Shown piece after piece: positions 17,774-25,592 of a stretch of 64,000 nt of DNA. This DNA is from Bacteroidia bacterium (GTDB lineage Bacteria > Bacteroidota > Bacteroidia > NS11-12g > UBA955). The stretch's first letter is position 1; the number at the start of each line of letters is the position of its first letter. Where the stretch lies: positions 186,001 to 250,000 of the forward strand of contig JALOAG010000002.1 in NCBI GenBank assembly GCA_023228875.1, written 5' to 3'. The notes below the pieces were generated by a model. It saw only the letters and a list, made by a program, of their open reading frames with translations, did no database searches and was not told the origin of the DNA. The translations under genes were made by a program, and so were the position numbers.

Positions 17774-19111
17774 ATGATGTCAGGTATGATAATTTCAAAT
17801 GCAATTGCAATAAACGAAGGAAAGAAAACAGAAGTAGATATATTGATTCAAGAGGGAAGAATAGCCCGTATTGAAAGAGCAGGCACATTGTCAAATGCAG
17901 AAAGAATAATAGATGCTCTGGGTATGTGGCTGTTGCCGGGAGTGATTGACGACCAAGTGCATTTTAGAGAACCCGGTTTTATGCATAAAGCAGAAATAGC
18001 TACGGAATCGATGGCAGCAGTAGCCGGAGGAGTTACCTCGTTTATGGAAATGCCTAATACTCAACCTCAAACTATCAATAAGGAAGAGCTAGAAAAGAAA
18101 TTTGCGAAAGCAGCACAAGTAAGCCCTGCAAATTATTCTTTCTTCTTTGGTGCTACCAATAAAAATGCAGATGAAGTATTGTCGCTAAATGACAGCAGGG
18201 TTTGTGGAGTGAAAATCTTTATGGGCTCTTCTACAGGAGATATGTTGGTAGATAATGAAAATACGTTGGAGAAAATCTTTGCAAACTGCAATATGCTTAT
18301 CGCAACCCATTGTGAAGATGAGCCAACCATTCGCAGCAATATGGAATTGGCAAAAGAACGATTTTATGGCAATATACCGATTGAGCAACACCCTCTGATC
18401 AGAAGCAGAGAAGCATGTATTTTGTCAAGTCAAAAAGCAATTGCATTGGCAAAAAGACACAATACAAGATTGCATATTTTACATATTACAACTGCTGAAG
18501 AAGCCATGAATTTTGAAGCAGGAAATGTTGAACACAAGCGAATTACCGCTGAAGCTTGTGTACATCATTTGTGGTTTTCTGATGAAGATTATCAAACTTT
18601 AGGCAGTAAAATCCAATGCAATCCTGCTGTCAAAACCAAGCATGACCGAGAGGCAATTTGGCAAGCATTGATAGAAAACAGAATCGATATCATAGCAACA
18701 GACCATGCACCCCATTTATTGGTAGAGAAGGCTAAACCATATCCTCAAAGCCCAAGCGGACTGCCACTTGTGCAACATTCTTTAAACATGATGATGCAGA
18801 AAGCCATAGAGGGCAAGGTGTCGCCTGAATGGGTGGTAGAAAAAATGTCTCATGCCCCTGCAAAATGCTTTAAATTAAAAGAGAGAGGCTTTATAAGAGA
18901 AGGCTATTTTGCTGACCTTGTGCTCTTTGATTCAAACCAACACTATACCATTACCCCTCAAAATATTTTATACAAATGTGCTTGGAGTCCGCTGGAAGGC
19001 TTTGCTTTTAAAGGTAAAGTCATGCAAACTTTTGTCAATGGAGTGAGTGTATTTGAAAATGATACAATTACAGGTCTCAAAGCCGGTATGGCTTTGCAAT
19101 TTAACAGATAG
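17774..19111 (+). CDS. pyrC: Dihydroorotase
   Basis: Class I (amidohydrolase) dihydroorotase, 445 residues, closing carbamoyl aspartate to dihydroorotate in pyrimidine synthesis. Metal-site motif DDQVHFREPG (about 60-69), MEMPNTQPQT, metal-binding THCEDE and HILHITT, and the late TDHAPH with SPSGLPLVQHSL. ATG codons at 17774, 17777 and 17786 are all possible. A TACCTTTG box (17762-17769) lies only 4 bases before the first, so transcription may start at or past it and favour a later ATG. It precedes the subtilase gene by 36 bases. Fits with carB nearby. Confidence 0.95.
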   Translation: MMSGMIISNAIAINEGKKTEVDILIQEGRIARIERAGTLSNAERIIDALGMWLLPGVIDDQVHFREPGFMHKAEIATESMAAVAGGVTSFMEMPNTQPQTINKEELEKKFAKAAQVSPANYSFFFGATNKNADEVLSLNDSRVCGVKIFMGSSTGDMLVDNENTLEKIFANCNMLIATHCEDEPTIRSNMELAKERFYGNIPIEQHPLIRSREACILSSQKAIALAKRHNTRLHILHITTAEEAMNFEAGNVEHKRITAEACVHHLWFSDEDYQTLGSKIQCNPAVKTKHDREAIWQALIENRIDIIATDHAPHLLVEKAKPYPQSPSGLPLVQHSLNMMMQKAIEGKVSPEWVVEKMSHAPAKCFKLKERGFIREGYFADLVLFDSNQHYTITPQNILYKCAWSPLEGFAFKGKVMQTFVNGVSVFENDTITGLKAGMALQFNR

Positions 19112-19147
19112 AAAATGATGAAAGACACAGTTTTACATACAGTTGAA

Positions 19148-21349
19148 ATGAAAATAGTTAAACAATTTTACATGCTATTTTTGATTTGCTCTTTTATGGG
19201 TAAAGTAAACGGGCAAGCAATAGAAACCTATCAACATAGTGTCAAAATGCCGTTGATTCTAACAAATGCTATGGGCGAAGTGCCGGTTCTGATACTTGTT
19301 GATGAAAATATTGATATTGCAGCATTGAATCAATACGATGTGCGTATAGAAACAAAAGCCGGCAATGTTTGGAGCGTACTTGTGCCACAAAGTAATTTAT
19401 CTGTTTTATCCTCAATTCAAGGTGTTAAGGCAATTGAACCTGCACTCAGGATTAATGCTGCACAAATGAAAATGGATTCAGTGCGAAAGGTGATGAACGT
19501 TGATAAGGTGCACAACGGGCTTTTAAATGACTTGCCTGATAATTTTAAAGGAAAGGGAGTGATTGTTGGAATTGTTGATATCGGTTTCAATTATCAACAT
19601 CCTGCATTTTACGCATCAGATAGCACAACCTACCGAGTGAGTAGAGTGTGGCAACAAAATCACGATGAAGGCACTCCTCCACAAGGATATGACTATGGTT
19701 CAGAGCTTATAGGCAAGGATGCCATATTCAAAGATATAGACTTAAACGGGACGCACGGTACACACGTTGCCGGAATTGCAGCAGGTAGCGGGATTGGATC
19801 GCCAAACCTTAAATATCAAGGACATGCACCGGAAGCTGAATTGGTTTTTGTGAGTTTAAAATATTTTAATGACGAATTGCCGGGCAGCGCAATGAGCGAT
19901 TATTTAGTTGCAAATCCTGCTATTATTGATGCTTACAATTACATTTTTAGTTATGCTAAATCTCAAGGGAAGCCCGCTGTTATTAACCTCAGTTGGGGTA
20001 TGCACACGGGTCCGCATGACGGAACCTCTCTTTTTGATTTGGCTACCAATAACTTGATTGGAGAAGGGCTGATTCTAGTTGGAGCGGCAGGAAATGAAGG
20101 AACAAATGCGATGCACTTTGATGCGCAATTACGTGGTGATACGGTGAAAACGATGGTTATAGAAAACCAGCGCTTTGAATACCCCAAAGAGGAAGTATAT
20201 GTTGATATGTGGGGGAGTGGCAATTCGGTTTTCTCTGTATCTGCCCATTTAATTGATACAAGCGGAAGTATTGTATATGAAAGTCCTTTCTTAGCTTCAA
20301 GTAAAACAGGTGCAAACTCACACTCATACGATACTGACTCAGGCAAATTCACTGTGATTTCTTTTATCACTGCATATTATGTTCCCAATGGTAAACCCAA
20401 TATCAGACTATTGTTAACCAACCCTAATCCGGCAAAATACAATATAGGTCTGAAAATCACTTCGCCTTATTCAGATGTACATGCATGGAATTCCGGTGGT
20501 ATTTATAGATATACTTCCGGTCGCTTTGTGAACAAGCACAACACAATTGACTTTTCGTCCACCTACAAAGCCGGAAATACTGCTTATACAGTAGGGGAGA
20601 ATGGAGGAACCTCTAAAAGCGTGATTACTGTTGGTTCTATGACTGCTAAAAACTTATATTATGGCATTTACAACGACACACTCAATGATCAGTCCTATTC
20701 GCAAATTGGCACTATCACACCATTTAGTAGCAGAGGTCCTACTGCTGACGGAAGAATTAAACCCGATATTTTAGCTCCCGGTATGGATGTGGCTGCTCCT
20801 ATTTTTTTGAGAGAATATCCGGGCTGGGCGTGGAATAAGATTGTTGCTTTCTCAACTTTTAATTCAGATTCTTTTGCTTATGCGGTTTTTTCCGGCACAT
20901 CCATGGCCTCTCCTCAAGTTACAGGAACAGTTGCCTTAATGTTACAAGCAAACCCAAAATTAACCTCATTCCAGATTAAACAAATATTAGCTAAAACTGC
21001 CTTGGTAGATGACAACACAGGCGCGGTTCCTAATAATAATGCCGGATGGGGAAAGGTGAATACATTTGAAGCCGTAAAGGAATCATATAGAATTTTGAGT
21101 GCCGGCAGTCTTACATTCAATCAACAAACAATCATTGCCTTTCCTAATCCGACTTCAAACGCAGTAACAATACAATCAGAGCACAAAACAATCTCTCAAA
21201 TAGAAATTTATTCTATCAACGGGGTTTTAATACAACGCAATTCATATACACAACCCACAAATATTGTAGAATTGTCGCTTGCCGAAATGAAGCAGGGACT
21301 TTACATTATCAAGGTAGATGGACAAGTGATAAGGTTGTTGGTGGACTAA
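19148..21349 (+). CDS. Exported subtilisin-like (S8) protease with T9SS sorting domain
   Basis: Secreted serine protease of about 733 residues. A signal peptide (MKIVKQFYMLFLICSF... ending VNGQ) is followed by the S8 domain, with catalytic Asp in VGIVDIGFNYQHP, His in NGTHGTHVAGIAAG and Ser in FSGTSMASPQVTG. A large insertion lies between His and Ser. The end is a type A T9SS sorting domain (AFPNPTSNAVTI, QIEIYSINGVLI, EMKQGLYIIKVDG). The frame opens at 19115, but the ATG at 19148 gives the clean signal peptide. It is similar in plan to the protease at 41056 and probably is exported to the surface or medium through T9SS. It follows pyrC closely. Confidence 0.92.
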   Translation: MKIVKQFYMLFLICSFMGKVNGQAIETYQHSVKMPLILTNAMGEVPVLILVDENIDIAALNQYDVRIETKAGNVWSVLVPQSNLSVLSSIQGVKAIEPALRINAAQMKMDSVRKVMNVDKVHNGLLNDLPDNFKGKGVIVGIVDIGFNYQHPAFYASDSTTYRVSRVWQQNHDEGTPPQGYDYGSELIGKDAIFKDIDLNGTHGTHVAGIAAGSGIGSPNLKYQGHAPEAELVFVSLKYFNDELPGSAMSDYLVANPAIIDAYNYIFSYAKSQGKPAVINLSWGMHTGPHDGTSLFDLATNNLIGEGLILVGAAGNEGTNAMHFDAQLRGDTVKTMVIENQRFEYPKEEVYVDMWGSGNSVFSVSAHLIDTSGSIVYESPFLASSKTGANSHSYDTDSGKFTVISFITAYYVPNGKPNIRLLLTNPNPAKYNIGLKITSPYSDVHAWNSGGIYRYTSGRFVNKHNTIDFSSTYKAGNTAYTVGENGGTSKSVITVGSMTAKNLYYGIYNDTLNDQSYSQIGTITPFSSRGPTADGRIKPDILAPGMDVAAPIFLREYPGWAWNKIVAFSTFNSDSFAYAVFSGTSMASPQVTGTVALMLQANPKLTSFQIKQILAKTALVDDNTGAVPNNNAGWGKVNTFEAVKESYRILSAGSLTFNQQTIIAFPNPTSNAVTIQSEHKTISQIEIYSINGVLIQRNSYTQPTNIVELSLAEMKQGLYIIKVDGQVIRLLVD

Positions 21350-21383
21350 TTGTCGGATATTTTAAAAAAAATATTTCATGGTC

Positions 21384-21413
21384 TTGTTTTCAAAAGATAA
21401 AAAACTATTTTTG
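21384..21413 (+). promoter_or_regulatory. tRNA-Lys promoter
   Basis: TTG at 21384-21386, a 19-base spacer and TATTTTTG at 21406-21413 form a complete Bacteroidota promoter. It lies about 52 bases before the mature tRNA-Lys. Confidence 0.75.
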
Positions 21414-21465
21414 CACCCACGTTTTCAAAAGGGGTAGTTCCCTAATTGAAAGAAAATAAAAAAAA

Positions 21466-21538
21466 GATCCTGTAGCTCAGCCGGTAGAGCATTACACTTT
21501 TAATGTAGGGGTCCTGGGTTCGAATCCCAGCGGGATCA
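21466..21538 (+). tRNA. tRNA-Lys (anticodon UUU)
   Basis: Full cloverleaf of 73 bases: acceptor GATCCTG pairs with CGGGATC (one G-U), D arm GCTC/GAGC, anticodon stem TTACA/TGTAG around a loop with anticodon TTT at 21499-21501, and T arm CTGGG-TTCGAAT-CCCAG. Discriminator base A; CCA is not encoded. A promoter lies upstream and a terminator downstream, so it is a single-tRNA transcript. It is the last core gene before the defence island, but its 3' end is not duplicated at the island's far side. Confidence 0.97.
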
Positions 21539-21550
21539 CAAAACAAAAAA

Positions 21551-21577
21551 AGGTCGTCTAAAAGGCGACCTTTTTTT
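21551..21577 (+). terminator. Rho-independent terminator after tRNA-Lys
   Basis: Stem AGGTCGTC (21551-21558) with GGCGACCT (21564-21571), 8 bp with one G-U, 5-base loop, then seven T. Confidence 0.88.
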
Positions 21578-22167
21578 GTTTGCTGCTTACGCAATCCAAT
21601 TTTCAACCATATCAGACTTTACTCAAACCGTAACCGGATTACTTGCTTGTCCCGATGTGTTCCTAAGAAAATATTAAAAAGTTGCATGGTTAAATTCAAT
21701 CTTTGTATTTTGAGTATCAATACAGTTTCGCATTTTGAATATCTGCAAAGGTTTATAATTATCAATGGTTGATAAGTTGAGAGATATAATATTTGGGAGA
21801 ATGGAATTACTTCGCATATTTGTGAGTTGGCAGCAAGTGTAAAGGACGACACGACAACAACAAACAGACGACTAAAAACAGAGAAAAAGTAAACCATTTT
21901 GACAGGTGAACACAGACATAAAAACGATACAACAAACGGACAACGAGTAAGCCGACACTCATTTCCTACCCTTCTGTGTTTTAATTTTTTCCCCACCGCA
22001 CAAAAAAAATTGAATTTCTATTGCCACCCACAAATGGCATATTTGGTTTTTCCGACACACAAGCCAACGCTCAAAAAACCAAAAGAGCCATTTTTTAGCC
22101 AACGCACGGACAGAAAGACCGACAATAAAAAGTAATTTAGCGAACTAATAAATAAAGAGAATTTTAA
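21578..22167 (+). other. Gene-free island left flank
   Basis: No credible gene. The first 250 bases look like ordinary AT-rich intergenic DNA. From about 21,826 the plus strand becomes rich in A and C and poor in G (many ACA, CGA and CAA words), continuing to hsdM. This part holds the left copy of the flanking repeat and presumably the hsdM promoter. A minus-strand frame at 21619-21996 exists but has no recognisable features and cuts across the repeat. Confidence 0.6.
21826..21965 (+). repeat. Left copy of imperfect direct repeat flanking the island
   Basis: Begins GTTGGCAGCAAGTGTA and contains AAACCATTTTGACAGGTGA from 21891 and AACGAGTAAGCCGA near 21,943. The right copy (from 34024) has the same words in the same order: GTTGCCGGCAAGTGTA, AAACCATTTTGACAAGTGA and AACGAGTCAGCCGA. 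Blocks between differ and carry small indels, so the copies are diverged. Both copies stand about 280-340 bases before the start of an hsdM reading frame, so the element behaves like an hsdM leader. Confidence 0.65.
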
Positions 22168-23760
22168 ATGAGTGAAGACCAAAAACGAATATTAGAACAA
22201 CAACTTTGGAATATAGCCAATACGCTGAGAGGCAAAATGAATGCGGACGAGTTTCGTGACTATATTTTAGGCTTCATTTTCTATAAATACCTGAGCGAGA
22301 AAATGGAAATTTTCGCAAACGACATCTTGAAGCAAGACAAAATCAAGTTTCGGGAAATAACGCCAAAAACAGCACAAGCCAACGACTTTTTGGAAGCAAT
22401 CAAAGAAGAAGCCTTGGAAAAGTTAGGTTACTTCCTTAGACCCGAAGAACTCTTTACCGAAGTGGCTAAAAGAGGAATGGGCAACAATGAAGACATTGAC
22501 CTTTTTGACGAAAGCAAAACAAACTTCATATTGGAAGACCTTCAAAAAATACTGACCAACATACAGCTGAGTACAATGGGTACTGACAGCGAAGAGGACT
22601 TTGACAACCTCTTTGAAGATATGGATTTGAACAGTACCAAATTGGGCAAGACACCCGAAGCAAGAAATACAATTATTGCAAAGGTGCTAACGCACCTTGA
22701 CAAGATTGATTTCAAGTTGGAAAATACGGAATTAGATGTTTTGGGTGATGCTTACGAATATTTGATTGGTCAATTTGCCAGCGGAGCAGGTAAAAAAGCA
22801 GGTGAATTTTACACCCCACAGGAAGTTTCTAAAATATTGGCAAAGATTGTTACTACAGGAAAGCAAAAACTAAAATCAGTTTACGACCCTACTTGTGGTT
22901 CAGGCTCTTTGTTGTTGCGTGTAGCCCGAGAAGTTAAAGACGTGGCAATGTTTTACGGACAAGAGATGAACCGTACAACATACAACCTTGCCCGAATGAA
23001 TATGATTTTGCACGGTGTGCATTATCGCCAGTTTGACATTAAGCAAGAAGATACACTTGAATATCCTCAACATATAGAACATTTACCTTTTGAAGCCATT
23101 GTTGCCAATCCGCCTTTTTCTGCCAAATGGAGTGCGAACCCTATTTTTACAAGTGATGACCGTTTTAGCCAATACGGAAAATTAGCACCTGCAAGCAAAG
23201 CAGATTTTGCCTTTGTGCAACATATGATTTACCATTTGGCTGAAAATGGAACTATGGCCATTGTATTACCACACGGTGCACTGTTCAGAGGTGGAGCAGA
23301 ACAACACATTCGTAAATTTTTGATTGAAAACAAAAACTACTTAGATGCGGTGATTGGCTTACCCGAAAAGATATTTTTTGGAACGGACATTCCGACTTGT
23401 ATAATGGTTTTCAAGAAATGCAGAGAAAATCCAAATGATGTAGTTTTTATTGATGCCAGCCAACACTATGCAAAAGGAACTCAGAATTATTTGAGACAAG
23501 AGGACATTGATAAAATCATAAACACCTATCAAAACAGGATAACAGAAGACAAGTATAGTTTTGTGGCTTCTCTTGAACAGATACGTGAAAACGATTACAA
23601 CTTGAACATACCTCGCTATGTAGATACATTTGAGGAAGAAGAGGAAATTGATTTAGATGCAGTTTCTGCCAAATTGGTTGACTTGGAGAAAGCCATCAAA
23701 ACTACTGAAAGCGAGATAGCTAAATTTTGTAAAGAATTGAACATTTCAACGCCTTTTTAA
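22168..23760 (+). CDS. hsdM: Type I restriction-modification system, methyltransferase subunit HsdM
   Basis: DNA N6-adenine methyltransferase subunit, 530 residues. It has an HsdM N-terminal helical domain (FRDYILGFIFYKYLSEKME), the AGEFYTPQEVSK segment (211-222), SAM-binding motif I DPTCGSGSLLL (240-250) and catalytic motif IV NPPF (314-317). With HsdS it methylates the recognition site; with HsdR it restricts unmodified DNA. The stop overlaps the hsdS start by one base (TAATG), so translation is coupled. First gene of the operon hsdM-hsdS-HEPN-like-hsdR. It belongs to a different HsdM subgroup from the fragment at 34302. Confidence 0.96.
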   Translation: MSEDQKRILEQQLWNIANTLRGKMNADEFRDYILGFIFYKYLSEKMEIFANDILKQDKIKFREITPKTAQANDFLEAIKEEALEKLGYFLRPEELFTEVAKRGMGNNEDIDLFDESKTNFILEDLQKILTNIQLSTMGTDSEEDFDNLFEDMDLNSTKLGKTPEARNTIIAKVLTHLDKIDFKLENTELDVLGDAYEYLIGQFASGAGKKAGEFYTPQEVSKILAKIVTTGKQKLKSVYDPTCGSGSLLLRVAREVKDVAMFYGQEMNRTTYNLARMNMILHGVHYRQFDIKQEDTLEYPQHIEHLPFEAIVANPPFSAKWSANPIFTSDDRFSQYGKLAPASKADFAFVQHMIYHLAENGTMAIVLPHGALFRGGAEQHIRKFLIENKNYLDAVIGLPEKIFFGTDIPTCIMVFKKCRENPNDVVFIDASQHYAKGTQNYLRQEDIDKIINTYQNRITEDKYSFVASLEQIRENDYNLNIPRYVDTFEEEEEIDLDAVSAKLVDLEKAIKTTESEIAKFCKELNISTPF

Positions 23761-24992
23761 TGATGAGAAATACCAATACAAAACCAGTTTTGCGATTTCC
23801 TGAATTTAAAGAGGATTGGAAACCTGTACAACTCAAGGAAATTTTAAAAGAACATAAATCAAGAAACACGAAAAACCAAGTTGAGGAAGTGTTTTCTGTC
23901 GCCAAAGAAAAAGGTGTTATTAACCAAATAGAACATTTAGGAAGGTCTTATGCTTCTGAAGATATTTCAAATTACAAAGTAATTTATCCAAATGATGTCG
24001 TTTACACAAAAAGCCCAACAGCAGGATTTCCTTTTGGTATTATCAAACAAAATAAATTAGACCGTACTGGAGTAGTTTCTGTACTGTATGCAGTATTTAA
24101 ACCAAAAAATGTTGAATTGGGTTTATTGCTTGATATTTATTTTTCTTCTTGGGTAAACACTTACAATTATCTTGTGCCCTTGGTTCATAAAGGTGCTAAA
24201 AACACAATGAACATTGGAAATGAAGATTTTTTAAATGGTGCTAAAATTTACCTTCCAACTCAAAAAGATGAACAGAAAAAAATCACAGATTTTTTAATTC
24301 AGATAGACAACCGCATTGCTCAACTCACAGAGAAAAAAGAGAATTTAGAGCTATACAAGAAAGGAATTACGCAAAAAATATTCTCCCAAAAACTTCGCTT
24401 TAAAGATGAAAATGGCAAGGGATTTCCTGAATGGAAAAAACATTCTATAAAGAAAGTTCTAGACAGATATTCTAAACCTGTAGATGTTAACCCAAGTCAA
24501 TTATACACTCAAATCGGAATCAGGTCACACGGAAAAGGAATTTTTCATAAAGAAGCTGTTTCAGGTAAAAGTCTCGGAAATAAGAGAGTATTTTGGATTG
24601 AAGAAGACAAGCTAATTCTAAATATTGTTTTTGCTTGGGAAAGAGCAATTACAAAGACAACATCATCAGAAAAAGGAATGGTAGCATCTCATAGGTTTCC
24701 TATGTATCAACCAAAACAAGGATTGTTAAACCTTGATTATATCCTTTTATTTTTCCTTACACCAAGAGGTAAAACATACCTTGAATTAGCTTCACCAGGA
24801 GGAGCAGGAAGAAATAAAACACTCGGGCAATCAGAATTTGAAAAATTGAAGATTTATCTTCCATCAATTGAAGAGCAAGAAAAAATTGTTTCATTTCTAA
24901 ATGAAATAAGCAAACAAATTGAATTAGTCAATGAGCAGTTGGAAGAAACCCGAACCTTTAAAAGGGCATTGTTAAGTAAATTATTTTGCTAA
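23760..24992 (+). CDS. hsdS: Type I restriction-modification system, specificity subunit HsdS
   Basis: DNA sequence-recognition subunit, 410 residues. Two target recognition domains are each introduced by a similar phrase (LRFPEFKEDWKPVQL near 11, GFPEWKKHSIKKVL near 220). Each is followed by a conserved helical spacer (KKITDFLIQIDNRIAQLTEKKENLELYKKG; EKIVSFLNEISKQIELVNEQLEETRTFKRA). The ending RALLSKLFC is typical. TRD sequences vary, so specificity cannot be predicted. Two ATGs in a row (23760, 23763); the first overlaps hsdM by one base. The next gene begins directly after the stop. Confidence 0.94.
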   Translation: MMRNTNTKPVLRFPEFKEDWKPVQLKEILKEHKSRNTKNQVEEVFSVAKEKGVINQIEHLGRSYASEDISNYKVIYPNDVVYTKSPTAGFPFGIIKQNKLDRTGVVSVLYAVFKPKNVELGLLLDIYFSSWVNTYNYLVPLVHKGAKNTMNIGNEDFLNGAKIYLPTQKDEQKKITDFLIQIDNRIAQLTEKKENLELYKKGITQKIFSQKLRFKDENGKGFPEWKKHSIKKVLDRYSKPVDVNPSQLYTQIGIRSHGKGIFHKEAVSGKSLGNKRVFWIEEDKLILNIVFAWERAITKTTSSEKGMVASHRFPMYQPKQGLLNLDYILLFFLTPRGKTYLELASPGGAGRNKTLGQSEFEKLKIYLPSIEEQEKIVSFLNEISKQIELVNEQLEETRTFKRALLSKLFC

Positions 24993-25592
24993 ATGAAAGA
25001 GGATAAAGACAATATAGACAAATGGCTAAAATTCCTTGACCCAGAAAATCTGAAAGGGAACTTGATGTTTTCATCTCTTTACATTGCTTCGTTTGAAGCA
25101 TTCAAGGACTATGTCGTTGATGAAGTGAAGTTTTTCTTCAATACAGGCTTTTCAGAAGGCGAGTTTACTTTTTCAGAAGAATACATTACCAAAGTAAAGG
25201 CATTAGACAAGAGTATTTTAAAAGCAACATTAATTTGGCTTAAAGACTTAGAAGCAATTGAAGACAAGGACATTGAAACCTATGATGAATTAAGGCAATA
25301 CAGAAACAAGTTATCACACGAGTTAATGACATTGCTCTTTGATGGGTTACCACAAGAACTTCCAGAAAAATTTGCTCAACTGATAGCATTAAGAGTAAAA
25401 ATTGAAAAGTGGTGGATAATGAATATCGAAATCCCTACTAATCCCGATTTTGATGAAAGTCCCGAAGTAAAAGAAGAGGATATAATGACTTCTTCTCAAA
25501 TATTCAATCAACTTATTTTTGATATGTTGTCGGGTGATGAAAAGAAAGCATCCTATTATCAAAATGAATTTAAGCAGAGATTTAATAAGTAA
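24993..25592 (+). CDS. HEPN-like helical protein embedded in the Hsd operon
   Basis: A 199-residue, mostly helical acidic protein. It carries YDELRQYRNKLSHELM, in which Arg104 and His109 form R-x4-H, the RNase motif of the HEPN superfamily. No signal peptide or membrane segment is visible. The ATG directly follows the hsdS stop, and the gene's stop overlaps the hsdR start by one base (TAATG), so it is translated as part of the operon. HEPN proteins are often RNases in toxin-antitoxin, abortive infection and restriction loci. Assignment rests on one short motif and helix content, so it remains a hypothesis; a purely structural Hsd partner is the alternative. Confidence 0.55.
   Translation: MKEDKDNIDKWLKFLDPENLKGNLMFSSLYIASFEAFKDYVVDEVKFFFNTGFSEGEFTFSEEYITKVKALDKSILKATLIWLKDLEAIEDKDIETYDELRQYRNKLSHELMTLLFDGLPQELPEKFAQLIALRVKIEKWWIMNIEIPTNPDFDESPEVKEEDIMTSSQIFNQLIFDMLSGDEKKASYYQNEFKQRFNK

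Noticed and set aside
21466..21538. tRNA-Lys as the attachment site of the island
   Set aside because: The tRNA 3' end is not repeated at the right boundary near 34.4 kb, and no integrase is present; the boundary repeats lie about 290 bases away from the tRNA.
21619..21996. Minus-strand frame of 125 codons beside tRNA-Lys
   Set aside because: No family features; rich in Cys and Phe, as expected for random AT-rich DNA; it crosses the island's left repeat.
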